DNA of 64,000 nucleotides from Tomitella gaofuii (GTDB taxonomy: Bacteria > Actinomycetota > Actinomycetes > Mycobacteriales > Mycobacteriaceae), in assembly GCF_014126825.1 (NCBI RefSeq), contig NZ_CP059900.1, positions 1,178,001 to 1,242,000 on the forward strand, read 5' to 3'. Position numbers and translations under genes: made by a program. Positions 12,596 through 22,922 of the stretch are shown here, piece by piece. Every line of letters begins with the position of its first letter. Within the stretch, counting starts at the first letter, position 1. The notes under the pieces are model-generated. The model made no database searches. It was not told the origin of the DNA and saw nothing but the letters and a program-made list of their open reading frames with translations.

Positions 12596-13012
12596 TCACT
12601 CGCGCGGGCCGTGCTCGGCGTGCGTCCCGTCGCGGGAGTCTTCGCGGGCCGGTCCGCGCCGCCGCGACTGCAGCACCCCGAAGCCCGCCCACGACGCCGC
12701 CACGAGGAGTGCCGCCGCGATCTCCGCGACCCCCGCCGCGCCGCGCGGGTAGACGACGCCGGTGATGTAGTACGCGATGAATCCGTCACCGGGCAGGGGT
12801 GCCATACCGCCGTGGTCGCGTGCCCAGCGTTCGATGAGGGTCAGCGGGCACTCGAGGTAGGGGATGACGGTGATGCACACGGCCCATGCGGCGGCCATCA
12901 GGTGCAGCCAGATCGTGCGCGGATGGCGCCAGGCGATGAACCCGCCGCACAGGAGATACCCGATGAACGCGAAGTGCAACGCGGCCGAGAAAACCACCAG
13001 CGCCAAGTACAC
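12596..13012 (-). CDS. DUF2784-family membrane protein
   Basis: 138 aa, starting at GTG 13012 behind a purine-rich GGGGGTGAG. Three to four hydrophobic helices, with the conserved stretch PYLECPLTLIERWARDHGG between helices 2 and 3; family members share this Glu-Cys-Pro-Leu-Thr motif. The C-terminus is a charged tail of about 25 residues. Function unknown. The 198-bp gap between it and sseA holds only GC-rich repetitive sequence and no recognised signal. Confidence 0.75.
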   Translation of the reverse strand: MYLALVVFSAALHFAFIGYLLCGGFIAWRHPRTIWLHLMAAAWAVCITVIPYLECPLTLIERWARDHGGMAPLPGDGFIAYYITGVVYPRGAAGVAEIAAALLVAASWAGFGVLQSRRRGPAREDSRDGTHAEHGPRE

Positions 13013-13132
13013 GTGCTCACCCCCGAGTGCCGATGCGGCGCTTCTCTATGGCATGAGATTAACCGCCGAATCGGCTGGACGTGCGGGAATCGGGGAACCG
13101 CGCGGCCGCACGCCGCCGATCGCGCGTACCGG

Positions 13133-13555
13133 TCACTCCCCGCCGGCGGTCGCCGCGGGATCGAGCATCGTCAGCAGCAGCGTCGCATCGGTGACGGCGC
13201 GCACTTCGTGCAGCAGCCGGGCGGACAGGTGTGCGATGTCGCCGGGGTGCAGGTCCACGGTGCGGCCGTCGGCGGTGAACGCGATGTGCCCGTCGATGGA
13301 CTGCACGAGGATGGGGAACGCGGCTTTGTGCTCGGCGAGGATCTGGCCGGCGGCGAACCGGAACACGATCACGCGGGCACCGTCGGCGACCATGATCCTT
13401 TTGACGCCCGGTCGCGTGGCACGCGGCTCCGCCGCGTCGATCAGGCCGTGATGGTCGGCCATGGTGAGGATCCTGGGGGCGGTGCCGGACCCTGCCGCCT
13501 TCTCGTCGGACGTCTGCGCCTCATCATCGGGCGTCGCGGCATTCTCCTCGGACAT
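13133..13555 (-). CDS. Cupin-domain protein
   Basis: 140 aa. After a disordered Glu/Asp/Ala-rich N-terminus of about 30 residues comes a single small cupin barrel: RFAAGQILAEHKAAFPILVQSIDGHIAFTADG and LHPGDIAHLSARLLHEVRA give the two cupin motifs with metal-ligand His residues. ATG 13555 has GAGAGG six bases upstream; GTG two codons earlier is less likely. The role is unknown; small single-domain cupins often act as sensors or minor enzymes. It stands alone, upstream of the DUF2784 gene. Confidence 0.78.
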   Translation of the reverse strand: MSEENAATPDDEAQTSDEKAAGSGTAPRILTMADHHGLIDAAEPRATRPGVKRIMVADGARVIVFRFAAGQILAEHKAAFPILVQSIDGHIAFTADGRTVDLHPGDIAHLSARLLHEVRAVTDATLLLTMLDPAATAGGE

Positions 13556-13618
13556 GGTCACCTCTCAGTGCGGCGGTCGGCCCCGATCTTCGCATGCCGC
13601 TGCCGTCCGCGCCGCCGG

Positions 13619-14329
13619 TCAGTCGGCGTTGCCCGCCCACACCCGGGCGACGTCGAGGCCCACGTCACGCAACAGCGTGCGGACCAGCGGCAATCCGATG
13701 CCGATGACGCTGGACGGGTCGCCTTCGATTCCATCGACGAACCAGCCGCCGAGGCCGTCGAGCGTGAAGGCGCCGGCGACTTCGAGCGGCTCGCGGGAGG
13801 CCAGATACGCCTCGAGTTCCGCCGGGGAGGGAGTGCCGAACCGCACGGTGGTCGAGCAGACGCCCTCCGCCTCGGCGACGATGCTTCCGCCCGCGATACG
13901 CAGCACGGCGTGCCCGGTGAGCAGGTCGCCGCTGCGCCCGGCCATCGTGGCCCAGCGTTCGCGAGCGGTCGCCACGGTGTGCGGCTTGCCCTGCAGTCGG
14001 CCGCCGATGTGCAGCATGGAATCGCAGCCGACGACCACCGCGTCGGCCGGGGCGTCGGCGCCGCGCGGCTGTGCGAGGAGGCCGTGGGCCACGTCGACGG
14101 CCTTGGCGCGGGCGAGCGCCGTCACGACCTCGTGAGGTCCTGTGCCCGGCGACAGTTCCGCGGCGACAGCGTCCTCGTCGACGGACGAGACGCGCACCGA
14201 CGGCTCCACCCCCGCGGCGCGCAGCACGGACAGCCGCGCGGGCGACGCCGAGGCGAGGACGAACCGGACGGGCGCGACGGCACCGCCCGGGCCGGGGTCA
14301 CCCGGGCGGGCGGCGACGGGGGTGGCCAT
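13619..14329 (-). CDS. Maf-family nucleoside triphosphate pyrophosphatase
   Basis: 236 aa. Maf motifs: LASASPARLSVLRAAG at about residues 25-40, the SVDEDAV stretch, CDSMLHIGGRLQGKP and EVAGAFTLDGLGGWFVDGIEGDPSSVIG. Such proteins hydrolyse non-canonical or modified NTPs (house-cleaning). It resembles M. tuberculosis Rv3282 from memory but has a 20-residue Pro/Ala-rich N-terminal extension. ATG 14329 lies two bases past the stop of the epsilon-subunit gene, so it belongs to the accD5-accE-maf operon. Confidence 0.9.
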   Translation of the reverse strand: MATPVAARPGDPGPGGAVAPVRFVLASASPARLSVLRAAGVEPSVRVSSVDEDAVAAELSPGTGPHEVVTALARAKAVDVAHGLLAQPRGADAPADAVVVGCDSMLHIGGRLQGKPHTVATARERWATMAGRSGDLLTGHAVLRIAGGSIVAEAEGVCSTTVRFGTPSPAELEAYLASREPLEVAGAFTLDGLGGWFVDGIEGDPSSVIGIGLPLVRTLLRDVGLDVARVWAGNAD

Positions 14330-14331
14330 GC

Positions 14332-14678
14332 TCAGCGGCCGCCGAATCTCCCGGACTGGTACGCGCGCGGTGAGAACATGCGTGGCATGCCGTCGAGGGC
14401 GTCGTCGTGGTCGCCCCACAGATCGCGCGGGCCCGCATCGCCGGATCCGGCGTCGTCGCCGGAGGCCCCGGCGACGACCGCGACCAGCGCCGCGAGCTCT
14501 TCGGGCGACGGGTTGCCCTTGACGACCCGGAGCAACACCGGCGCGGTATCGCCGGTGTCGCCGCCCGCTGCGGCCGCGGCCTCGTCGATCACGCTCTGCG
14601 CTTCGGTACTCACGGTCTTCGTATCCACCATCGCTTCGGAATCCACCACCGCTCCGGCCTTCGCCACCGTTCCGATAC

Positions 14679-14682
<4 letters not shown>
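14332..14682 (-). CDS. Acyl-CoA carboxylase epsilon subunit
   Basis: 116 aa. The conserved core [20 protein letters not shown] sits mid-protein; the N-terminus is variable and low-complexity, as in AccE family members. In actinobacteria the epsilon subunit stabilises the AccA3-AccD5 complex and raises its activity. The GTG start at 14682 overlaps the accD5 stop as GTGA, which shows coupling. The C-terminal tail ends [13 protein letters not shown]. Confidence 0.88.
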
Positions 14683-16331
<1,649 letters not shown>

Positions 16332-16468
16332 GTTCTGCATGGTAGCGATGCGCGCCACACGTCATCGTCCCGAGGTCCGGCTACCGGCCGGTACCGGGTG
16401 TGCGGCTGCGCACAGTGGCGCACACGGCGCGGTGCAGGAGAGTCGCCACGCGGAATAGTGTGGGGTCC

Positions 16469-17338
16469 ATGTACGGGGATCTGGGTCGGCCGCCGCTGGA
16501 CGAACGCGGCCTGCGCCGCAGCCTGACCGGCGCGGCGGACGCGCCGTGGTCGGGGCTCGAGGTGGTCGCGCAGACGGGGTCGACCAATGAGGACCTGCTC
16601 GGGCGCATCGCGCGGGACCGGCGCCCCGAATCGCTGGACCGGACGGTGCTGCTGGCCGAACAGCAGGTGGCCGGCCGCGGGCGGCGCAGCCGGTCGTTCG
16701 AGTGCGCGCCGCAGTCGCAGGTGCTCATGTCGTCGGTGCTGCGCCTGCCGGGCGTGCCGCCGGACCGGCTGGGCTGGCTGCCGCTGCTCACCGGCGTCGC
16801 CGTGGTGGACGCGCTCCGCGAGGTCGCGGAGGTCGACGCGCTGCTCAAATGGCCCAACGACGTCCTCGTCGACGGACGGAAAGTGGCCGGAATCCTCGCC
16901 GAGGTTTCGGCGCCCGCCGCGCGGCCGGGGGCACCGTACGTCCCGATGATCGTCGTCGGGGTGGGGCTCAACGTCTCGCAGTCGGCTGACGAGCTTCCGG
17001 TGCCTACCGCAACGTCGCTGGCGGTGGAGGGCGCCGCCTGCCTGGACCGCAACACGCTGGTGCGGGCGATGCTGCGGAACCTGGCTTCGAGAACCCATCG
17101 ATGGCAGGGGATGCGCGGCGAATCCCCGGAACTCACCGCCGACTACCTGCGCTATTGCAGCACAGTGGGCCGCGAGGTGCGGGCGCTGCTGCCCGGCGGC
17201 GACGCGCACGTGGGCCGTGCGACCGGCATCGACGAGCGAGGATGCCTGCTCATCGACGCAGGGCCGGGCGGGCCCGTGGCGGTGGCGGCGGGGGACGTCG
17301 AGCACGTGCGCCCGGCCGCCGCGCCGGGCGCGGGCTGA
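16469..17338 (+). CDS. birA: Biotin--[acetyl-CoA-carboxylase] ligase
   Basis: 289 aa. Biotin-binding GSTNEDL, the AEQQVAGRGRRSRSF loop (the GRGRR-type motif that binds biotinyl-AMP) and LKWPNDVLVDGRKVAGIL are all present, followed by a short SH3-like C-terminal domain. No N-terminal helix-turn-helix, so it is a catalytic, non-repressor type. It biotinylates AccA3, whose partner accD5 is divergent next door. ATG 16469 follows a TAGTGT -10-like hexamer (16456-16461) closely, so the transcript may have a very short leader. Confidence 0.93.
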   Translation: MYGDLGRPPLDERGLRRSLTGAADAPWSGLEVVAQTGSTNEDLLGRIARDRRPESLDRTVLLAEQQVAGRGRRSRSFECAPQSQVLMSSVLRLPGVPPDRLGWLPLLTGVAVVDALREVAEVDALLKWPNDVLVDGRKVAGILAEVSAPAARPGAPYVPMIVVGVGLNVSQSADELPVPTATSLAVEGAACLDRNTLVRAMLRNLASRTHRWQGMRGESPELTADYLRYCSTVGREVRALLPGGDAHVGRATGIDERGCLLIDAGPGGPVAVAAGDVEHVRPAAAPGAG

Positions 17339-17349
17339 CCGGGACGGCG

Positions 17350-17841
17350 ATGGCCTACCCTGCGAACGCCCTGGAACCGGGCGAGATCGTGCTGTGGCAC
17401 CGTAACCCGCACTGGAAGTCCGTCCTCCCTGCGGCCTTGCTGCTGCCGGTTCTGACGGGCGCCGCGGGCATCTGCGGCGGGCTGATCGAGCGGCATGCGG
17501 GATCCGGTCTCACAGCGGTGCTGTACGGGCTGCTCGCGGCGGCGTGGTGCGGTGCCGTGTGGTGGCGGTGCGTGCTGCCGTGGCTGCGGTGGCGGTCGAC
17601 GCACTTCGTCGTCACGGATCGTCGCGTGATGGTCCGCCAGGGTGTGTTCTCGCGCTCCGGGTTCGAGCTGGAACTGGACCGCGTCAGCGACGTCCGTTTC
17701 CGCCGGTCGTTTTCGGAGCGGCTGCTGGGGGCCGGGACCCTGGTGCTGCGGTCGTCGTCCGCGGAGCCGCTGGAATTCGCCGGCATGCCCGGGGCGCGGC
17801 GCGTGCAGCGGCTCATCCGCGAAGAGGCCGGCTGGAACTGA
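17350..17841 (+). CDS. PH-domain membrane protein (bPH2 / YdbS-like)
   Basis: 163 aa. Begins MAYPANALEPGEIVLWHRNPHW, then two transmembrane helices (about residues 25-45 and 53-75), then a bacterial PH domain: FVVTDRRVMVRQGVFSRSGFELELDRVSDVRF and GAGTLVLRSSS. It matches the small membrane protein that follows birA in mycobacteria (Rv3278c) from memory. Cellular role unknown. It starts 12 bp after birA and is probably cotranscribed with it. Confidence 0.8.
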   Translation: MAYPANALEPGEIVLWHRNPHWKSVLPAALLLPVLTGAAGICGGLIERHAGSGLTAVLYGLLAAAWCGAVWWRCVLPWLRWRSTHFVVTDRRVMVRQGVFSRSGFELELDRVSDVRFRRSFSERLLGAGTLVLRSSSAEPLEFAGMPGARRVQRLIREEAGWN

Positions 17842-17855
17842 CCCGACGGGCCGAA

Positions 17856-17873
17856 GCCCGCCGCCGCGCGGGC
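17856..17873. terminator. Hairpin between convergent genes
   Basis: GCCCGC-CGCCGC-GCGGGC: a 6-bp GC stem between the PH-domain gene and the convergent gtrA-like gene. Short and without a U-tract, so only tentative. Confidence 0.4.
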
Positions 17874-17895
17874 GGGGCGAGCGGCGGCTCAGCCG

Positions 17896-18462
17896 TCAGC
17901 CGCGCGGCGTCAGCCGCGGTTCGGGGAGATCCGGCGGGCCGGATCCCGGGCGTTTGGACACGTCGACCTCGGTAGTCTCGTCCTCGTGCGGGAACACCCA
18001 ACGCCGCATGGCCCAGAACCGGAAGGCCATCTGCAGCAGGTTGCCGATGACGTACGCGCTGACGAAGTCCGCAATGTTCTCGACCGTCAGCGAATAGCGC
18101 TCGGCGTTCAGGTGCAGCCCGTAGCGGGATGCCCACAGCGGGAGGAAGCTCAGCACCACGCCGATGCCGCTGACGACGAAGAACAACACCGCTTCGGAGC
18201 TGATGTGCCGGCCGCCGCGGGAGCGGAACGACCATTGCCGGTTGAGGTAGTACGACAGGAGCATGGCCAGCACGCCGGAGACGACTTTGGCGGTGAGCGG
18301 CTTGGGTTCGAGGATCGTGAGCTTGAGGCAGTAGAAGATGGCCAGGTCGACGACGAAGGTGGTGCCGCCGACGATGGCGAACTTGATGAACTCGGCGTGG
18401 CGCAGCGCAAGATCCCGGAAGGGCTGCGGGATCATCCCCATCACGGTGTCGACATAGGCCAC
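17896..18462 (-). CDS. GtrA-family membrane protein
   Basis: 188 aa with four transmembrane helices. Signature segments: EFIKFAIVGGTTFVVDLAIF in helix 1 and AKVVSGVLAMLLSYYLNRQWSF ahead of helix 3; the C-terminal cytoplasmic tail ends PEPRLTPRG. GtrA proteins are thought to flip polyprenyl-phosphate sugars or help arabinan/galactan assembly; the M. tuberculosis neighbour Rv3277 is the same type. GTG 18462 aligns with that homologue's start. It converges on birA-PH and shares a divergent gap with the next gene. Confidence 0.85.
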   Translation of the reverse strand: MAYVDTVMGMIPQPFRDLALRHAEFIKFAIVGGTTFVVDLAIFYCLKLTILEPKPLTAKVVSGVLAMLLSYYLNRQWSFRSRGGRHISSEAVLFFVVSGIGVVLSFLPLWASRYGLHLNAERYSLTVENIADFVSAYVIGNLLQMAFRFWAMRRWVFPHEDETTEVDVSKRPGSGPPDLPEPRLTPRG

Positions 18463-18680
18463 GATGCCACAGTCTAGATTCCGTACGGCCCGGCGTGTGC
18501 GCTGCGGCGCAGGCCGGGCGCCGAGTGTGTGCGGGATCTCGCCCGCAGGACCCCTCTATTGCGGCGCGGAACCGTCGATGAGCGCGGCCGCGTCGGACGC
18601 ATCGTGGTAGCTTCCGGGGAAGGTAGCCCCGTGCCCGATGGCTTCGCCCATCGGTTCGTCGAGTGCGCGGGGTGTTCACG

Positions 18681-19946
18681 ATGACTTCCGAAACGGCTGA
18701 TCACACCATCGCCGTGTTCGTTTCAGGGTGGGTTTTCGATGACGGCGCATTTGCGCCGCCCGATCGCGGAGACATCCTCGATGTCGAATTGACCTTCGAA
18801 CCCGCTGGGCAGACACCTTCACCCTGTGAGCGAGCCGTGCAGGCCACCGCGCGGCCGATGTTCGGGCACGCCCCTGCCGGTCGGCTGCGCTGGCCCCACG
18901 AAGTGATCGGTGACGGGTGGTCTGCCGAATGGTGGTCCGAGCGGCCTATGGCCGGACGAGTCGAACTCACCGGAACGCTCGTCGTCGGTATCGGCTGGAC
19001 GTCGTCAAACAACGCGGCACGGGTGCGCGGTCGGGTCCGTCGGGTCCGGCTGGTCGAGCAGCGCTGCGAGCACGTCGAACGAGGGATACGTGCCGTGGAC
19101 GGCGCCGAGCGGCTGACCGAGGTCGAGTCCACCCCGCACCGCTTCTGGTCGGACCCGGTTGTCGACGAAGACGGTTACCGGGCGACGGGCGTGCTGGTCG
19201 ATCTGGACGTCCACGACGTGCCGACGGCGAAGCTGGAGTTCGTCGCCGGCGCAGTCTCCGTCGACGGTCCCGACGTGTGGGTGATGGACCGGTCGGATCC
19301 GGTACTTCTGCACGTCGACACGAGGTCGACGCCGCCGCGGGTGGTCGAGTACCTGTTGCCGCTGACCATCGAGCCGCCGGTGGACCAGTGGACCCGCAGG
19401 GTGCACGCCGACCGCGACGGGTGTTGGATCACCTCCCGCTACGAGGTGTTCCGGTGCGATCACGACGACGACGGGACGTTGACCGTGGAGCGCGTGTGCA
19501 CGGAGGGTGGCAATACCGTCCTCGTCGACGGGCGCCTGTTCCTGGTCGGCCACATGCGCCCTGTTTTGGGCGATGACCCCCGCTACGGCGCCGTGCACAT
19601 CGAGGGCGACGCCCACCGGCTGCGGGTGCTCGACGCGGAGCGGCATTTCGTCCCCGTCGAGGATCCGGCCACCATCGCCGAGGTCACGGCGCAGCGACAT
19701 CGAGCCGACTCGGCGCGCGGCGTCGACGGCACGGAGTGGAAGGTCACGGGCATGCTCACCGCGCAGTCCCCGGACGGCACGCGACGGCGCATCGACCTCG
19801 ATGCGCGTACTCGTGGCGCCGTGCGCTGGTTTCGGCCGGACCCGCTGGCCGACCCGGCGAACGCGGACATCGTCGCGAGGATCTCGTTTCCGCCGGTGCG
19901 CACCGGACCGGAGAACCCTGCGGCGCGGCGATCTCCGGAGCGCTGA
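18681..19946 (+). CDS. Unrecognised 421-aa protein
   Basis: I do not recognise this gene. No signal peptide or membrane segment is visible. The first 130 residues contain a beta-rich stretch (IAVFVSGWVFDDGAF..., MAGRVELTGTLVVGIGW) with Trp-rich turns; from residue 165 on, short alternating strands with DGPDVWVMDRSDPVLLHVDT and RDGCWITSRYEVFRCDHDDDG look like repeated beta-propeller blades. Codon use is less GC-biased than its neighbours, a possible sign of transfer. ATG 18681 is used; GTG codons at 18663 and 18672 are alternatives. It sits alone between gtrA and purK, where M. tuberculosis has nothing similar as far as I recall. Confidence 0.7.
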   Translation: MTSETADHTIAVFVSGWVFDDGAFAPPDRGDILDVELTFEPAGQTPSPCERAVQATARPMFGHAPAGRLRWPHEVIGDGWSAEWWSERPMAGRVELTGTLVVGIGWTSSNNAARVRGRVRRVRLVEQRCEHVERGIRAVDGAERLTEVESTPHRFWSDPVVDEDGYRATGVLVDLDVHDVPTAKLEFVAGAVSVDGPDVWVMDRSDPVLLHVDTRSTPPRVVEYLLPLTIEPPVDQWTRRVHADRDGCWITSRYEVFRCDHDDDGTLTVERVCTEGGNTVLVDGRLFLVGHMRPVLGDDPRYGAVHIEGDAHRLRVLDAERHFVPVEDPATIAEVTAQRHRADSARGVDGTEWKVTGMLTAQSPDGTRRRIDLDARTRGAVRWFRPDPLADPANADIVARISFPPVRTGPENPAARRSPER

Positions 19947-20011
19947 GCTGCGTGCACAGATGTCCGGGGCGCGTCGGCGCACGAGCCGCTTCCGTGACAC
20001 CATGGACAGCC

Positions 20012-21358
20012 GTGACCGACGAATCGTTTTCCGCCCCCGCCGACGACGACAGTGCCGCGCGCGGTGACGCGCGCATCCGCGGCGGCGCGCGGGAATCCGC
20101 CCCTCCCGGCCGCGGCGAGGCGGCCGCGGCGGCGGGCGTGATGCCGCTGGTGGCGATGATCGGCGGCGGGCAGCTGGCGCGGATGACGCAGCAGGCGGCC
20201 ATCGCGATGGGACAGAACCTGCGGGTGCTCGCGGGCGCGCCGGACGAGTCCGCGGCGCAGGTGTCCGCGGACGTCGTCCTCGGCAGCCACACGGACCTCG
20301 AGGCGCTGCGCCGCGCCGCGGACGGTGCGTCCGTGCTCACCTTCGACCACGAGCACGTGCCGCCGGAACATCTGCATGCGCTGGTCGCCGAGGGGGTGAC
20401 GGTGCTGCCACCACCGGAGGCGCTCGTGCATGCCCAGGACAAGCTGCTGATGCGCAGCCGGCTGCGCGAACTCGGCGCCCCGGTGCCGGACTTCGCGCCG
20501 GTGGAGGACACCGCGGACGTGGCCGGGTTCGCCCAGCGTCATTCGTGGCCGGTGGTGGTCAAAGCGACCCGCGGCGGATACGACGGCAAGGGCGTGTGGG
20601 TTCTGCATTCTGAGGACGAGGCGGCCGAGGTGGTGGCCGCGCAGCGCGCCGCGGGGACGGTGCTCATGGTCGAGGAGGCCGTGCCGTGGCGCCGCGAGCT
20701 GTCCGCGATGGTGGCGCGGTCGCCGTTCGGCCAGGGCGCGGCGTGGCCCGTCGTCGAGACGGTGCAGCGCGACGGTGTGCTCGCCCTCGCGCTGGCTCCG
20801 GCGCCCGGCATCTCCGCCGATCTGGCTTCCCGCGCGCAGCAGCTGGCTCTGCGCCTGGCCGACGAACTGGGCGTGGTCGGGTCGATGGCCGTCGAACTCT
20901 TCGAGTTCGACGGGCCGGACGGCACCCCGCAGATCCAGGTCAACGAGCTGGCCATGCGCCCGCACAACTCGGGTCACTGGACGCAGGACGGCGCCGTCAC
21001 CTCCCAGTTCGAACAGCACCTGCGCGCGGTGCTCGACTACCCGCTCGGCGACCCGTCGCCCAGGGCGCCGCTCACGGTGACGGCGAACGTCCTCGGCGCC
21101 GCGCAGGCGCCGGAAATGTCGATGGACGAGCGGATGCACCATCTGTTCGCGCGGATGCCCGAGGCGAAGGTGCACCTGTACGGCAAGGGGGAGCGTCCGG
21201 GCCGCAAGCTGGGGCACATCAACATCACCGGCGCCTTCCCCGGATCGCCCGACGACACGGCCTACGCGGCGGACGTGCGTGAAAGGGCGGAGCGCGCGGC
21301 ACACTGGATGTCGCACGCGGAATGGACCGACGGATGGGATGGGCACGCGGATGACTGA
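20012..21358 (+). CDS. purK: 5-(carboxyamino)imidazole ribonucleotide synthase
   Basis: About 448 aa. ATP-grasp enzyme of purine synthesis that carboxylates AIR with bicarbonate and ATP. Core begins [36 protein letters not shown] is the ATP-grasp loop and [20 protein letters not shown] the metal/substrate site. The N-terminal 40 residues before the core are variable. GTG 20012 is taken as start; GTG 20138 or ATG 20141 directly before the core would give a 405-406-aa protein and is almost as likely. It overlaps purE by 8 bp. Confidence 0.9.
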   Translation: MTDESFSAPADDDSAARGDARIRGGARESAPPGRGEAAAAAGVMPLVAMIGGGQLARMTQQAAIAMGQNLRVLAGAPDESAAQVSADVVLGSHTDLEALRRAADGASVLTFDHEHVPPEHLHALVAEGVTVLPPPEALVHAQDKLLMRSRLRELGAPVPDFAPVEDTADVAGFAQRHSWPVVVKATRGGYDGKGVWVLHSEDEAAEVVAAQRAAGTVLMVEEAVPWRRELSAMVARSPFGQGAAWPVVETVQRDGVLALALAPAPGISADLASRAQQLALRLADELGVVGSMAVELFEFDGPDGTPQIQVNELAMRPHNSGHWTQDGAVTSQFEQHLRAVLDYPLGDPSPRAPLTVTANVLGAAQAPEMSMDERMHHLFARMPEAKVHLYGKGERPGRKLGHINITGAFPGSPDDTAYAADVRERAERAAHWMSHAEWTDGWDGHADD

Positions 21359-21893
21359 CCAGCAGCCGGAGCAGACCCCAGGTGCGCCGGGGGCGGGCGC
21401 CGCGCGCGTCGGGTTGATCATGGGCAGCGATTCCGACTGGCCGACGATGGAGGCCGCCGCGCTGGCGCTGGCGGAGTTCGACGTGCCGTTCGAGGTCGGC
21501 GTCGTCTCGGCGCACCGCACACCGCAGAAGATGCTCGACTATGCACGCAGCGCCCACGGCCGGGGGGTGCGCGTGATCATCGCGGGCGCCGGCGGTGCCG
21601 CGCACCTGCCGGGCATGGTGGCCTCGGCCACGCCGCTGCCGGTGATCGGCGTGCCGGTCCCGCTCAAGCATCTCGACGGGATGGATTCGCTGCTGTCGAT
21701 CGTGCAGATGCCGGCGGGCGTGCCGGTGGCGACGGTGTCCATCGGCGGCGCGCGCAACGCGGGCCTGCTCGCGGTCCGCATGCTCGCGGCGTCCGACGCC
21801 GCACTGCGCGAGCGGATGGTGGAGTTCCAGGCGGGGCTCGAGCGCATGGTGGCGGACAAGGACGCCGCGCTGCGCGCGAAGCTGATGGGGTGA
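21351..21893 (+). CDS. purE: N5-carboxyaminoimidazole ribonucleotide mutase
   Basis: 180 aa. The class I PurE motifs are intact: [13 protein letters not shown] near residue 21, SAHRTPQKM with the catalytic His, and [12 protein letters not shown]. It converts N5-CAIR to CAIR, the step after PurK. ATG 21351 overlaps the end of purK by 8 bp, so the two are coupled. Its stop overlaps the next start (GTGA), which extends the transcript into a TetR regulator. Confidence 0.95.
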   Translation: MTDQQPEQTPGAPGAGAARVGLIMGSDSDWPTMEAAALALAEFDVPFEVGVVSAHRTPQKMLDYARSAHGRGVRVIIAGAGGAAHLPGMVASATPLPVIGVPVPLKHLDGMDSLLSIVQMPAGVPVATVSIGGARNAGLLAVRMLAASDAALRERMVEFQAGLERMVADKDAALRAKLMG

Positions 21894-22666
21894 ATCCCGT
21901 GCCGACCGGCGAGCGCGAGACGCAGGGCCCGGCGCGGTTGCGGGTGATGGATGCCGCGATCCGCCTCTTCGCCGAGTCCGGGTTCGAATCCACAACCGTC
22001 GACGAGATCGCCGCGGCCGCAGGGATCTCGCGGCGCACGTTCTTCCGCCAGTTCCATTCCAAGGAGGACGTGGTCTTCGCCGACCACCGCGCGCTGCTCG
22101 CGCAGGCGGCGGAGTTCCTCGAGCAGGCGCGGTGCGATCCGGGTGCGGATCCGTGGGAGTCGGTGTGCGACGCGGCGGAACTGGTCTTCCGTCGGTTCGA
22201 GGAGAACCGGGCGCTGTCGGTGCGGCGTTATCGCGTGGTCAACGCCGTCGAGGCGCTGCGCGAGCGGGAGATCGTCACGGTGCACAGCTACGAGCGGCTG
22301 TTCACCGACCACCTGGGCGCGGTGGCCCCGTCCGCGTCTCCACTGGTGATCGTCCCGTTCGCGGCGGCGGTGACCGCGGGCCACAACTATCTGCTGCGCG
22401 AGATGCTGCGGGGCAACCCGGAGGCCACTCTGCCTCGGCTGCGTTCCGAGCTGGAGCTGATCCGCACCCGGATGCGCGGAGATGCGCCCCGCTGCGACGG
22501 CGCCGGGGACGACCGTGCGCCCGCCGCCCGCCGGGTGGTCGTCGTCGTCGCCGACCAGGCCTCGGCCGACGACGAGATCGCCGACGCGGTGCGCTCCGGG
22601 CTGGCGCGCGCCGCCGCCGGTTCCGCCGACGCCGCCGTCGATTCCGACACCGACGTTGGCACTTAG
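21890..22666 (+). CDS. TetR-family regulator
   Basis: 258 aa. TetR helix-turn-helix at about residues 18-65 ([42 protein letters not shown]). The C-terminal 45 residues are Ala/Asp-rich and disordered, unusual for the family. GTG 21890 overlaps the purE stop; a second GTG at 21899 is possible. A palindrome overlaps its own stop codon and two related ones precede the next gene, fadE25, so it most likely controls that acyl-CoA dehydrogenase. Ligand unknown, perhaps an acyl-CoA. Confidence 0.87.
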   Translation: MNPVPTGERETQGPARLRVMDAAIRLFAESGFESTTVDEIAAAAGISRRTFFRQFHSKEDVVFADHRALLAQAAEFLEQARCDPGADPWESVCDAAELVFRRFEENRALSVRRYRVVNAVEALREREIVTVHSYERLFTDHLGAVAPSASPLVIVPFAAAVTAGHNYLLREMLRGNPEATLPRLRSELELIRTRMRGDAPRCDGAGDDRAPAARRVVVVVADQASADDEIADAVRSGLARAAAGSADAAVDSDTDVGT

Positions 22667-22671
22667 TGCCA
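22657..22671. promoter_or_regulatory. Operator site 1 (overlaps tetR stop codon)
   Basis: TGGCACT-T-AGTGCCA: perfect 7-bp arms around one base. The TAG stop of tetR (22664-22666) lies inside it. The same half-site recurs twice about 150 bp downstream, which argues for a real binding site. Confidence 0.6.
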
Positions 22672-22710
22672 TCTGGCGAGGCGGCCGCCCTCTCCACCGG
22701 GCGCGAGGGC

Positions 22711-22741
22711 TTGACGTGCGGGCGGATGGCGGGAGTAGCAT
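22711..22741 (+). promoter_or_regulatory. Possible promoter of the fadE25 gene
   Basis: TTGACG (22711-22716) and TAGCAT (22736-22741), 19-bp spacing, lying between operator site 1 and sites 2-3 in the 256-bp gap before the acyl-CoA dehydrogenase. The long spacing makes this tentative. Confidence 0.35.
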
Positions 22742-22811
22742 CACAGCGACGGATGTCTAGGCGCTGTGGGCGTTGACGACGAGGATGCGGGCGTCCGTGA
22801 GGAGCGGTGAA

Positions 22812-22826
22812 TGGCACTGAGTGTCA
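22812..22826. promoter_or_regulatory. Operator site 2
   Basis: TGGCACT-G-AGTGTCA: the same dyad as site 1 with one mismatch between arms. 28 bp upstream of site 3. Confidence 0.6.
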
Positions 22827-22839
22827 AGTACTGATTGCC

Positions 22840-22854
22840 AGGCACTGAGTGTCA
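22840..22854. promoter_or_regulatory. Operator site 3
   Basis: AGGCACT-G-AGTGTCA: 14 of 15 bases identical to site 2, start-to-start distance 28 bp. Both lie 69-111 bases before the fadE25 start. Confidence 0.55.
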
Positions 22855-22922
22855 GCGGGCGTGCGCGCGTCATGCCGAGCGGACGTCGCCGCTGCCCATG
22901 GGACCTACGAGGAGGACCACCG

